Source: Rotaria macrura (taxonomy: Eukaryota; Rotifera; Eurotatoria; Philodinida; Philodinidae). Taken from it: a stretch of DNA of 64,000 nucleotides. Below, piece after piece: positions 24,401 to 38,169 of this stretch. The notes beneath the pieces are model-generated. The model ran no database searches. It saw only the letters and a program-made list of their open reading frames with translations, and was not told where the DNA came from. Every line of letters starts with the position of its first letter. Within the stretch, counting starts at the first letter, position 1. The position numbers were made by a program, and so were the translations under genes. Location: positions 123,485 to 187,484 of the forward strand of contig OENT01000145.1 in the NCBI GenBank assembly GCA_900239685.1, in the 5' to 3' direction.

Positions 24401-27400
24401 AAATTTGTCATTTGTTATCAAATATGCTCAAAACATCTTTCGATTTGCTATAGCAATATTTCAACATTTATCATTCGGTAACTTTCCCATGATAACAACA
24501 ACAGGAGCAACAAACAATTCTTTATCATCAACAAATCTTATTCATTTACAAATTGGTTTACAATTAGCTTTCATGCTTATTGATCTACTTTTTTCAATCA
24601 GTGATAATGTTAAATCGTCAACTGATTTTCATGAGCAAATCATCAATGCCCTCGTTCGTATGGCTATTTTATTTCAAAATCGATATTTACAACGATTACA
24701 AATACTTAAATTATTGAAACGTTTCTGCTATCGATATAAAACAAAAATGTTAAATTGTGAATCATATTTGAAAAATTTATTTGAATATATTGATACATTT
24801 CGTGTACGTCCTATTCTTCGAAGTTTTTTGTTGAAAACAATATTAATTACGATTCGATATATATATATATATATCATATCTATTCTTTTTAGGGTGATCA
24901 TTTGCGTTTGGTTTTTTCAATTCTTGCTTCAATGTATAATACCGGTGTCTACAATGATCTGAATATGTTTGTTACAAAATGTTTAATTCAACCGTATAAA
25001 GAAAAAGCTCGTGGTGTTGTTGGTGCTATTGAAATTTTTCGTTCACTTCTTCTTCGACATGTTGCAGATTTAACACAAGCATCCACCAATGGTAAGATCC
25101 ATTGAATTTTCATGTTTGCTAAGATCGATAATGATTTATACGGAAAATAGAAATTATCTATTCATTTCGTCCACATGTTTCAACATGGTATTTCTCCCAT
25201 GATTAAATAATCATACATGTTCACTCGATTGTCAATGGAGTTTTCTTCAAAGAAAATACAAAAACTGGATACTGTCTCATCATGGGTCGAATAATGCAGA
25301 AGTTAAAATGTATTACTTTCTAGTCACTTGTATCTAAATCACAAACATTCGCAGAAGAAGACATATTCTTCTACTTTGCGATACATCAAATGAATGAATA
25401 AGTGCTCTCTGCGTTGATAATTATTCGATTTGTAGAAATTTACGTAGTTTCGTTTGTCTATACGCTACTGATGCAAAATGATTCACATGTCACTGTAATG
25501 TTCGAAAATCGAGAGAAAAAATTTAACAATAATAGTTATAGCATACATAGTTCAAGAAAACTTTACAAGAATATTGGAAAATTTTAGGTGAAAACAATGT
25601 ACTTCATTAATAGAAATATGTCTTATTGAATTCAATATTTGTTCGTATTCAGAGATTCTTGTAAGACATCATAGCAGCTAAAATTTGATATTAAAAGTCC
25701 ATGCATGTTTGTTTTTCATAAAACTTCATCTGGGATTAGAAAAAGAAATTAAGCATGTAGAATACTGTGGTTTCATCTTATTGTGAATTGAAAAACAGTC
25801 GCGCATCGAATCTGTCGAAACCTCTACGATTTTATTAATGTCAGAATATGTCCAGATTTGAGGTATGAATTTCAAAAAAACAATTTCATCAGCATTTCTA
25901 ATTTGAATAAAAAGAAAAAGGTTCGATTGAATATTTCCCTTAGTCAAGATGATTTCTAACATTTACTAAATCAATTTCATTAGGCAACATTCGTCTTGAT
26001 GGTAAACTATCAAATCATGAAAATGAATTAAAAGATCTTCTCGGCCTTGTACAATCATCAGGTATGCAATGTCCACAAACATTAGCACTTTTCTATGATG
26101 AACTAGCAACCATACTTGGTTCAGCAAATACGAAGCAATTACAAAAAGAACAGCAACAACAATGTAATTCATCAACTATGCAAATCGATACACAATCTCT
26201 TAATTGGTTTGCCATATCAGCAGCAGACATGTTTCAAGAAGCATTTCTTAACGATAGTTCTCAATCACAAATATCAAGTTCAATTGATCTAAATCGTTTT
26301 CCACAACAAACTCGCATCGTTTATAATTTCAATGGACAAACATTAAATGCTGCCGTTCTTAATTTAGCAAGTATTGTTTCCAAGTATCATCAATATCGAA
26401 CGATGAGTGATACTTGTTCATCACCAATACTATTAGCACCAATGTTACGATTAATTGTATTAGCATCATGGTCAAATATCGATCAAGTTGATGCTGTTCT
26501 ACAATGTTCTTTACGTATACCTGATATAATACCAACAGATGATATCGATATTGATGTACCGAAATCTTTAGAAGTCTATCGTGAAAAATTAAATGAACTT
26601 TCAAATTCATCATTGAATATTCTAAGCGATGTTTATTATTATGCTAGTCGATTATTTCGTGAAATATGTAATTTACTTTCATTAGCAATGAATAAAAATG
26701 CATCGTTAATATCTATAAGACTTGAACAATTAACTGATATCGAAGAATATTTTTCTATTTGTGTACAAATATGTCGACGAAAATATGGATTTTATGAACC
26801 AATATGTTCAAGTCTCGAAAAAAATAAACAGAAAAAACCAATGAAAAAAATTACAACGAATAAAACTAAAACGACTAAACAACAAGGAACCAAGTAACCT
26901 TTGATTTGAAATCGTTACACGACTTGATTATTTATTTATGGATTTATTTTTTGTTACCATTTGTTATCTAGACGACCCATGCCCATTTCAGATGATGAAG
27001 ATAATGAAGAAACGAAAAGTGAAGACGAAGAAAATAATCATAAGAAAAAACCTCGAACAGCAACTATATCAAAGCCCAAAGCTAAACTTAGTAAGTTCTT
27101 TGTTACAACACATAGTGTAAAAATGCAATCATCCCATCGAAACTGATACGTTTCTCATCGTCATAGATATTGATAACATTTGAATTGCTCATAGCGAAGA
27201 TGTTCTGTCTACGTGACGTTGTAGTACCATGTACCTAGTTTCACCAAACTACGTCGAACGATCATAAAATGTCATTGAGCAAGACTTTTACTTTGGCGAA
27301 AGAAGTTTTTAAAGGAAGTGTCACAAGTCTGACGAAATAAATCTGACATTCGATCATTATTTTTACATCAGTACTGCTATTTGCATTGTATAGAATAGGC

Positions 27401-30400
27401 GTACTTTTAGGTATCATGGAAAATTTTCAATTCCTGAACGTGTATCGTCGAGTATTGACCAGGAACATACAAGTACAATATCAGTTTCTCTCAGAAAAAA
27501 GTCAGAAAACAAAAAAAATTCTGGTTTCATCTAGAAATTTGGAAAAACATAATCTTGAATTCTATTAATATATTTTTGCTAAATAAATGTCTCTCTATTC
27601 GAGGAGAACAATGTTCATGAATAAGACTCACGCTTGAAATTCATTGAATTTTCCTTCTTTTATTCGTCTTCATAAAGAATTCATTTTCTTTAAAAACTAA
27701 ATTTGAATATAAGTTGAAGAAATTGAGATCCAACAGGTTTTCATTAAGTTGACTAAGTCTTGAAAAAATTAATTCTGAATCATGGTGAAAAAATAGTCAC
27801 TAGTAAATATCACATTAATAAATCAAGCTGTACATCGGTGTAATTTTTAAATCGTACTTTTTATTCTTCAATATTTATTATTCAAAATGATGCTTCCGGA
27901 TATCAAAAATATTCAACTTAAATTACGTTAGAAGTTGACTAATTATAGAACATTAATTGCTCCGTAAAATTTAATCCGATATAGATGTTTCTTGTATATC
28001 GAAAGTTAATTAAGAGAAATTCAATTGAAAATATTATTTTATGATGAATCTATAATAACGACTGTTGTTTGTTTTTCTTTTACATAGAAACAAAACCTAA
28101 ACAACAACAATCCCTCTTTGATATATACGAATTTGACATACGTCCTCTTGAACATGTCACATTTCCCTTGATATCAAAAAATCTTGAACGCTTACCGAAA
28201 AGTATGGGTAAAGAACGTTTAATTATTCTTCGTTGTGCAACAACATTAATGGGTGATCTTCATCGTCTATTAACAAATAACGCATCGTCAATATCATCGA
28301 TAGGCATAGTTAAAAAACGTTTCAATACACATACAGCTCCAACAACATTACAAACTCAACAAATACGTATCGATAGTGATAATAATGATGAAGAATCGGA
28401 TGATAACAACGATGACAAACTTGATTTTATGACATTGGAATATTTTGATATGTTTTTATTACAAGTGATAAATACAATGAAATATCTTCATATGTTTATG
28501 AGTGCCAATAGTAATGATCATGAAGATCAATCTATGGATACGGATGATGATTTGAATTGTTTAATTGATCGTGATCAAAGTCGTGATATAGCCAGTCGAG
28601 CGTTCTATTATGCACTTGATAGTTTCTATTTTTTGTTAAGCTTATTTAAAGTAAAACAAACAAATTGGCAAAAATATTTAGATAAAGATGAAACGTGTTT
28701 GAATCATCTATTAAGAATTATGAGTAAGAATATTTTATTAACAAAGAAGACAAATCCAAAAGAAAAAGAAGACAATGATAATGAACGTGTTCGAATTTTG
28801 AAAAAGTTCTTTTCATTTGCTGATATACTTAACTTGATCGATACAACTCGTCTATGTCAATCTCTAGAATTATTTATTCAATTATTTGATGAAGAATCAC
28901 ATCAGGTATGTTTTATAAAATAAAGAACAATGCGGATTTCTTAATTTTATTTGCACATTTCATATTCGAGTCCTACATAGTGAAGTTTTTGTACAAAACG
29001 AAAAAGAATGAAGTGACAGAACACTAATCGAAACGGATAAACACAAGAGAAACTGTAGATCATGCTTTATCCGTGCAGAAAATATCATGTACGATACGGA
29101 ACTTACTAATATGAAATGAAAAGTTAGATTTTTTTCATGAATGTAAGAATTCCATGGCTGCTACATGCAATTCCTCATCGTAACTACGATTGCTCTTGTC
29201 CCGCAAAATGAGTCAATGACAGTTTTTCAATCATTCATGTTTGTTGATCAAAGTTCTTGATTTTTTCAGATAAAGATGAAAGTCCCCGTAATCATGATGT
29301 AACCATCAAGTAATATAAGTAACTTAACAATAAGTATGAATTTCTACAGTACAGTTTAATGAGACTCATTTCTAAAGTTTTATTTTCTTTGACTAAATTA
29401 TATCTATTTTTAAATCAATGATGGTTGCTCGTTGACATGTGACAATTTGAAATATAAAGTCGAAACGATAGATATATATATATATACTCAACAGTTTGCG
29501 ATTAAAACAATATAATTACTTTGAAAGATATTTTTATGCTAGACCATAACTAACAAGTCATTTTCTGAAATATTTAATTCAAATATGAATGATGATATTG
29601 TATCAGTGAACATGTATTTATTTTGTCTGGTTTTAAAGTTTCCTCGTCTGTAGTTCAGTAAACATCGTTGTATTGATGATTATATCATAATTATTGGTAT
29701 TTCAATAAGATTTTTATTAACTTCAAGCTTTCCTAGTTCATTGAGTTGAATGAACATGTATCCAACTTTAAAATACATATTAATTCCACAAATATAGAGT
29801 ATACATAAGTAGACTAATGACTGTTTAGGGAAATAATTCTTGACCATTCATTCATTGGATAATGTTCGTTGTGTCATGATCTTCGTGAATTCTCTCGTAG
29901 TGTTTTCAATTCAATTCAATTATTTTCTATTAGTCTAAGCTATGGAAATTCAGAAGAAATATTTTCTAGAATTCTCTTGTATTCCTTGATATATTTCTTT
30001 TGTGACCATGTATTTGTAGTGCACTGTGTGTCTCTTGAATGATATGATTTTTCTGTCGGCATAGATTATTTTGTTTCAATCTTAAATATTCAGTTGTAAC
30101 TATTTTTGCTTCATTGTGATTGCGATAGGCAAACAGATTTTTAATTAGTGTAACTATTCTTTTGCTAGAAAAGACATTAACGAATTTCAAATCGTCTGTC
30201 TGGAATCAATTTGATGAGACAAATTACTGTAATAGGTGCATCATCCGTTTACGATTGATTGTATATTATCTTATTGAGTCAAAACAACTCCAACTAATGG
30301 TAATGAATGAAATATAAAGTTGTGTTAAAGATCATTTCGTTTAAATGACTTGCTGTGGTGTGTCTATTTCATATCTAAGTTTTGATTGAAATATGTTCAG

Positions 30401-33370
30401 TTTTCGTCGAAATCTAATGAGTATACATGATAGACTCAAAGCGTGAGTTTTCCTTTTTGTTAGCAAAATCTAACATTTCTACTTTTTCTCAAATTCTCAT
30501 ACATATTTCAAGATGCGACAATATTAAAAGGTTTGAACTTTGTTTTCTTTTCGCAGGATGAACTTTACAAAATATTTACCAGTCAATGCCGTCATTTCTT
30601 AGAAGAATGTAGTCTAGATATCAATTCAAGTACAGTTATATCCTTTTCAAAAATATCATCTGTACGAGCAGTTGAAATTCTTCTTAATTTATATTTACTT
30701 CATCTTGAATCCGACGAAATTAATACTGTTATCGGTGGATTAATACAATATTCAATGAAAGTTTTCGTACGAGCCGAAAAAGGTTCAAAAAATGATAATG
30801 AACTGATGGATGATGATACATCGGACAATGACATCGTAGATCTATCAACATGGAATATGAAATCAACATTTCTTGTTTATTTTCGTTGTCTTTTCAAGCA
30901 TTATATTATTAAAGCTCGTTCAATTAAATTACCCAATGAATCCAAGAAAAAAACTGAACTTAAAAATGTTTGGGGGGAATGGTTAGAACTTAATCAATTA
31001 TTTCAAAAATTTGTAACCTTCGTTACTCTTGATCAAATTTATGCCAAAAATCCTATGGTAAAAAATTTTTTAAATTTCGTGTCATATTAAAATAGAAAAC
31101 TATTTCTCGATGTGTCTTCGTTCTTCATATTGATATTAATTGGAAGACTTTTAATTTCAATGTAGGCATTCTATTTAGCGATATTGCATTAGCTGACTGA
31201 TCACTAGGAAATTTACAATGTATTGGGTCTGCAATGTTCAAAATTTTACATTGACACACTAAGATGTAGAAAGGATTCATTTTGACAATGACAACTTACT
31301 ACGCATTGATTCTCTTTCACAACCATGATTACATTTATCATCAACATGTCTGTAAGAATCAACACGAGTAAGATTAGTCACTGATCAATTAGTAGATTCT
31401 AAATTGCTGAATGGATTTGTTAATATCTATTGAAAGTTTAATTTGAAGCCGTCAGACGATTGAGATTTCATTGTCAAATACTTCTTTCTACAGAACAACA
31501 CGACTTTCTGATACATTCTCGAAATTATTTAGATGAATATTGAATTGATTGGGATTAGTAGATGCTAGCATACTTATACCTAGTTTTAATCGAAACACAT
31601 CGCCATGTACTGTGTATTGCTATCAGGGCTAAGTTTGCTACAAGCAAATTAACCGGGAGTAAAATCGAAAAGATCTATACCATATTGTCGAACAACAAGA
31701 CTAGCTGGTATTTACTAAAGACTTTTTTCTTTAATTCGACACATTATTTGTATAACATAGTGCTGAAAAAAATACATCCAGCACCGGTTTTCAACTTTCA
31801 AATAATGAATCAAAATACAAAGAATGTGCAATAAAGTTTATATATATTAGAAAAAACATTTTCGTAGTAATTTTCGAGTTTGCGTGTTATTAGAGAGGTT
31901 AACATAAAACATCTCTCTCAGGCAAGACAGTGAAATATTAGAATATAATGCAAGTCTTTGACTTGTATCAGTTCTAGCACTAAAAGTGCTTGAGAGAGAG
32001 AGAGAGAGTTAATAGCGTACCGTCATCTATCCAATACCAGAACGATGATTGAATACTTAATCTGATTTTTATTCAGTCAAGACTACTTGATACTTATTCG
32101 AAATCATTTTTCAACTCTTCGAAACTAAAACTCTGTATCCATATATGTTCTTTTCATTCTGCCAATGTTGAACGTTTATATTCATTTCAGCATTAAACCA
32201 ATCGTAGCAACAAATAACTTATACATGAAGAAAAACAACTCGTTAATAAACGTTTACTTGCATTGATTGTAATGACAGTTCACTTTAAGTTCGATGGATA
32301 GTACTCATAGACTAGTGGCAAGCATGCGTACCGTCGAGCACTGAGTATTTCGAGATATTTTCAAAACTTTCAGAGCAATTATTCTTCAAGTATATGTATG
32401 AATTAAGTGATTTTCTGACGAATCATCATTTTCATCCAACATTTCCTTTGATCAATGAAATCAAACCATGATTCATAGTTATTTTAAAAGTATGAAGAAA
32501 TTTATTCAGATTTCTGAGAAAGGTGCAGTTCTATTGGCAAAGCGATCAACCGAACGAGAAAACAAATCTATGAATAGACTCGCTTCGCTTCTTGACATTC
32601 GGGGAAAATCATAACGGTGATCAAGTTATTTATATTGTTAATATTAGGAATTTCTTGTGAGAAACTGCCAATAGTTCCTAAACATGTACGAATTGATGAA
32701 GATTAAAATATACTGGAAATCTTATTCTTAAATTTAATGTACATTGTCTTGATAAGATATCAACGAATGTTTTACGATATTTTTCTTCTAGGTAATTTCA
32801 ACGATTCTTCGTTGTTCAAAACAATATATTGATGTTTTTCGAGCTCGTGCTATGCCAACATTAGATCTTTACTTTCTATATGATACATATGGAACAAAAC
32901 AATTATTAGCTGCATTACAAAAATCAACTCGACTTTTACAATCACTTTGTAATATGGTTAAAAAAGATCAAAAACATATGTCATGCATCCGTCTTATACC
33001 AGCATTAAAACGTACACTTGAAATGCTTATGTGTCGAGCAAAATTAATGGTTGATGTCAATAATTGTCCAGCTAATGTATTTTGTATTGGTCAACTGAAA
33101 GCAAAGGATTTGAAAGGAAATGAATTATCGGATGTAACTTATCGTCAACAACAGGAAGAAGATGAAAGTAAATTTATTTCAAGAATTTTATTCGAATAAA
33201 ACAAAAACCTATTCTTTCCTGTTTTTCATTGATTTTCAGATGGAAATTCTTCGACAAATGACGATGATTCAAATGATGTACGACCTGATCAAGATGAAGA
33301 TGATGATGACGACGACAACGAAGAAGAAGAAGACGACGATAACGATAATGAAGAAGCAGAGGATGAATGA
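21444..33370 (+). CDS. FANCD2: Fanconi anaemia group D2 protein
   Basis: FANCD2 forms the ID clamp with FANCI and is monoubiquitinated on DNA at interstrand crosslinks. Ten exons: 21444-21680, 22795-23591, 24113-24803, 24893-25091, 25984-26893, 26972-27090, 28088-28905, 30557-31057, 32792-33167 and 33240-33370. They total 4779 nt (1592 aa; human 1451), with all phases closing. Anchors to human FANCD2 are FITRILDECGLEIK (N-terminus), FEYIDTF|GDHLRLVFSILAS, EKARGVVGAIEIF, ALFYDELATIL, SLNWFAISAADMFQEAF, IPALKRTLEMLMCRAKLMVD and FCIGQLKAKDLKGNEL. Lys613 in EKARGVVGA aligns with human Lys561 (KLIGIIGA), the ubiquitinated lysine. The C-terminus is a long Asp/Glu tail, as in other FANCD2 proteins. 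Six introns are 0.5-1.7 kb. AATAAA occurs about 95 bp after the stop. Extra low-complexity inserts (poly-Gln, Asp/Asn) explain the greater length. Confidence 0.95.
31991..32009. repeat. GA microsatellite in a FANCD2 intron
   Basis: Uninterrupted GA dinucleotide run in intron 8. The reverse type (CT) occurs at 43362-43379 and about 9591-9606. Confidence 0.9.
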
Positions 33371-33556
33371 ATTTTGTAGATTTGGCAGATATTTTGTTTT
33401 TACTTTATTTTCTTTCACTTTTTGAATATGCTCATGTAAAAATTAGATAATATAGTCAGATAAAATAAAATGATTACAGACATAAATTTTGTTTTTTTAA
33501 ATTATTCACAACAAAATTTATGACATCTTAAGTGAACATATGATCGTATTTTCAGC

Positions 33557-36500
33557 ATGGATTATCTGCTGTTTCTTGGATTGATTTCATCAGCTATTGC
33601 CATGCGATGGATTGTTGCTCGATATCCTTATTCAGGTAAATGTTTTCAAATTATTCAAGAGCGTTCGAGTATGTTTTTGTTTTTGTTTTGAGAATACAAG
33701 ATCAAGAAAAAATCTTGGGATGTAATGAGGAAGTACGTTGACTGAAGAACATTTCCAATGAAAAATAATTTCAACTTGAAAATATAGTTTGAAATGCTAT
33801 CAAATATGTGTAACAGCGAGCGATTAAGCGTTATGTTTGCTTATTGCAGAAGAGAATGAAAAATTTTATGTTTGTAAAATATAGAAACAGGCTTATGTAA
33901 AACTAATTATATAATTGAAAATCAGATTGAATAAGCTGTCATGTAAACAAAACATGAGAAAATGTAATCTGTACTCAATCTTTAAGAAAAAAAATGTTTG
34001 CTTGATGAATCGTAGTTGTACGCTTGCCAAACGATGATTACAATATCTTCTATTTTTTATTCAAGGTTTTCACAAACCACCGATGTTCGGTGATTTTGAA
34101 GCACAACGTCACTGGATGGAAATAACTGTTAATCTACCAGTTAATGAATGGTAAAGGAAATCTACTGATCTGTAAAGATTATAATTCTAATATCATTTTT
34201 ATTATAGGTATCGAAATTCATCTTCAAATAATTTAACTTATTGGGGTTTAGATTATCCGCCATTGACTTCTTATCATGCCTATGTTTGTGGATGGATGTA
34301 AACAGTTTAAAATAAATTTTCTATTTCCCATTGATAAAAGAAAAATGTATTACTTCATTCTTAGATCTAATAAAATCAATCCACTATGGTGTGCACTAAA
34401 AGAATCACATGGTCATGAGAGTAGTTCACATAAATTATTCATGCGCTATACTGGTTAGTAAATTAAAAGTAAAAATTTTAATTGAAAAATTATTTTTCAA
34501 TTTTAGTCTTCATCGCTGATCTACTAATCTATTATCCAGTCGTATTCTATGTCTATCAATCTGATTTACTTCATAAGAATACTGCAACAAAAAAAGTTGT
34601 TCTATTGATTCAATATATGTTTTCGAAACATATTATTTTACTTCTCGTTTTCTAGTTTACGGTATTGTTAACGAATCTTTTTTATCCTCTGTTAATTCTC
34701 ATTGATCATGGTCATTTTCAATATAATTCAATAAGTCTTGGCTTAGCATTGATTGCATTCATAATGGCTACACGAGAAAATTCAATTCTTTATTCAGCTT
34801 TTTTCTTTACCTTATCTCTTAATTACAAACAAATGGAACTTTATCATGCTATACCCATATTTATCTATTTATTATCAGCATATTGTTTCGAACAGAACAA
34901 ATTCAAGTAATTCTTAATTTTATTTCAATGGCAAATAATGATTTATTAATTTTAGATTAAAAACTTTTTTCTCATTAGGCTTCGTCGTAATTTCGACTTT
35001 TATTATTATATGGATACCAGTATTAAAACATGATCCTCTACTTGTAATTAAACGACTTTTTCCATTTGAAAGAGGTTTATATGAAGTAAAATTTGTTTTT
35101 CAAATAAATTCAATCAGAAAGAAAAAGAAAATTTTATCGTGAATCTCTTTTTTCTTTCAAAGGATAAAGTTGCTAATTTTTGGTGTACGATTAATTTAAT
35201 TATTAAATTGAGATCTAAATTTGATCAAGGAACATTAGCTAAATTATGGTAAATTTTTCTTGTTAATTTTTTTCTTTTACTTATTCGTATGAATATTTAG
35301 TTTATTGACAACTTCATTGAGTATTCTACCATCATGTTTTATGCTTTTTCGACGACCATCAACTCGAAATTTTTATATTAGTCTAGTAATTATTTGTTTT
35401 TTTTCCATGGAAATATTTATCTTGAATCTTATTCTTTTCAAAATCTTTTAGTTTAATGTTTCTCTTAGTTTCTATTTATTCTCGTTTCAAGTTCATGAAA
35501 AAACAATTTTACTTCCATGCTTGTATGTATTGTATTTTCTCGCATTTTTTCATATAGAAATCATTCTGTTTGCTTTTGTTTTATAGACCATTGATTTTAC
35601 TTTCAGCAACATATCCTGTAGAATGTTTCAGTTTTCTACAATTTGCTATGATAAGGTAAGAAAAATAATTAACATTTTCTAAAATTTTATGATGAGAACA
35701 TTCGCTGACCATAATAGGAAAACTACGTTGTTGAGCTAGTCTAATCAATTTCATAACACTGTTAGAAATCTAAAATTTGAGACGATACGTAGTCTCTTCT
35801 AAATAGTTTGACGAAAGTTTATTGATACATAAAATGGTCGAAAGGTTTATGATAAGAACACATCAGTTACTCTGTGTATTTTTGACAAGAATAGTGGACA
35901 ATAATATTACATTACGCATCATTTTATGAGATAGAATAAGTAAGTACGAGAACGGGTATGGATTTTCTAGTGATTCTCTCGCGAATGCGTCACTTCACGA
36001 TATATTTTACATAGAAAGTGAGCATATTGGCACAGTTTCTCGTACTAATACATTCATCGGTGACCAATGATTTTAAGTCCATGGATTGGTTAGTGTATCA
36101 TTCTACAGGAAAATTTGTGCGCGTGTTTCTTCTGTTTGTTGAATTACCAAAATTATTTGCTTCTGCTTTTACTAATGAAATACATCGGAATTTCATTTGA
36201 GTATTTATAAAAATCTACTCATTGATCTCATCAAAATTATCGAATCCTATTTACGTGTTCGAAAAGTAAATCATTATTTTGTCATTAGATTCTATTGCAT
36301 AAAAATAAGAATGCACATAAAAATATCATAAATTTACGACTGAAAAGATTTTGTCATCTGACATCTAACGTTTGTTGAAAAGATAAAATCATTCACTTTC
36401 GACTTTTTAAATAGCATGCTATTAACAAAATAATATTCTCTTTTCTAACAATGGTAGAATTAGATAGATGAATAAAATTTTCATTCGTTTCGAAATTAAA

Positions 36501-38005
36501 CGATACGATTTTCTATACACGATGAAGAATTAATGATGCAGATCATGAGACAGCAAATCAGTAGTTTATCATATACATTTGATAAGTATAGATTCATTTC
36601 CAACCACTTATTGTAATTGCCCTGAGTCTGTAAGAAATGCTACCAATCAGTCTATCACAGTCTGTGCAATTTATTAGTTTTTCTACATTCCTTATTTAGT
36701 CTACTTTTTTGATTGCTGAACAGTATAAAAGATAATCATCCTCGTATTTTCCCATTGGGTTCAACAAACAGTTAAAAATTTCGTAAAAAGGTAAACATCA
36801 TTGTAAAAATAAAAAGTCAGCATTTTGTTTCTTTTTTACCAATGAAACTCAGATTAGATCGTTCAAGCATTAAAGACTCAATAGGGTTAGAATTTATATA
36901 ATAGGATTTGAATTTTTCTGAAGTCAATATCATAAGACTAAAACTAAAAGGCTTGATCTCTCGCTCATGTCAAGTCTGAAGTAAATGTACTCGGTAAAAA
37001 TACTTGTGAAACAACTTATAAAGCTTGTATGCAAGTAATGCACACTCATCCATTGATGACTTCTGCATGGCTACCATTGAATAAATGACGTTAGCGAAGA
37101 GTTATCACTTATGCTGTATCAATATGTATGCAATTTCTAAGTATTATAGTACTAACATGTTCATTTGATTTTTACCATATAATAATGGTAGTAAAACAAG
37201 AAAAATGTGAATTTTTAGAACTGAATTCTAAAGTTCTCCAATGCTAGAACAATTCAAATAGTAAAACACTTGTCAAGCATATGTCACTGTCAAGGAAATA
37301 TTCCAATCTACATTTGTAGTTCCGATAGCAATTGTAAAGATGATGACTTTTTTTTCTTGAGAAATTTCATCTTACAAAAAGTAATGACTTCATGAGCACG
37401 ATCAAATACTTATTGTCGTTGCTAGATAATATGTTGGTCATCTTTCTACAGAAATTACTTGCGTTTTTATTTCTGAAACTTACATTTACTTGAATGATTC
37501 TTGTCTCACGATAGAGAGCGTTTGCCGCTAAGCAGAAATGCTCTTAGTATTTTGCTGAAGAAATTTTCGATGGTGATTTCGATGAATCTGTTGTTGTTTT
37601 CTTTTTAGTGTTTTTCCATTGATGATCAAAGATAATCTTGTATTTATCTTCTGGATAACATTCATCGGTTTTTCTATTCTTGCTTTTCAACGTATATACA
37701 TACATTTAAATCAAGTATCACCGAATCAATTAGTTTTTGTATGTTGAAATCATTGTTTTGATTTGAGAAATAGAAAACCAATACAAAATAATTTTCATTC
37801 TTAGTCAATCCTATGTGTAACAACAACGTGCCCATTATTAATTGCTGCTAATTATATTCAACCGCCTACACGATATCCAGATTTATGGGTTGTTCTGATT
37901 AGTGCTTGTTCATGTATTTATTTTTTGATCACTTATGTTCAATTTCATATATATCAATTCAAAGAAACAACATCTAAACACGTTCCAATGAAAAAAACGA
38001 ATTAA
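33557..38005 (+). CDS. ALG6: dolichyl-P-Glc:Man9GlcNAc2-PP-dolichol alpha-1,3-glucosyltransferase
   Basis: Multi-pass ER enzyme that adds the first glucose to the lipid-linked N-glycan precursor. Thirteen exons: 33557-33635, 34066-34150, 34208-34297, 34365-34453, 34507-34595, 34656-34906, 34956-35085, 35163-35248, 35301-35385, 35452-35522, 35587-35655, 37609-37738 and 37805-38005. They total 1455 nt (484 aa; human 507). [96 protein letters not shown] and [13 protein letters not shown] match ALG6; the GDFEAQRHW block separates it from ALG8. The exon 5 donor (KK|GTTGTT, or three bases later) is the weakest boundary. Intron 11 is 1.95 kb; the others are 49-66 bp apart from 430 bp for intron 1. 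It converges on TEKT2 with 164 bp between the stops. Confidence 0.95.
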
Positions 38006-38169
38006 ACATATCTTTGTGTCGCGTATGAACTTGTTTCTCTTTATTCATTTTGTTTTTTGACATAATAAAATGGGATAATCACTCACTCACCCACACACAC
38101 ACACACACCACACGCTCCTAGATGGAACAGTAAAAATAGATATGTCTGTTATGAGTTTTATTGAATTTT
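38006..38169. other. convergent 3' spacer with CA microsatellite
   Basis: The two stop codons of ALG6 (+) and TEKT2 (-) are 164 bp apart. The spacer holds AATAAA at about 38062 and a CA run at 38092-38109; the two 3' UTRs may overlap. Confidence 0.7.
38092..38109. repeat. CA microsatellite
   Basis: CA dinucleotide run in the convergent spacer between the ALG6 and TEKT2 stops. Confidence 0.9.

Noticed and set aside
33162..33425. Plus-strand frame overlapping the last FANCD2 exon
   Set aside because: It is a frame-shifted reading of the acidic tail (Met/Lys/Thr runs). The Asp/Glu reading splices in phase from exon 9.
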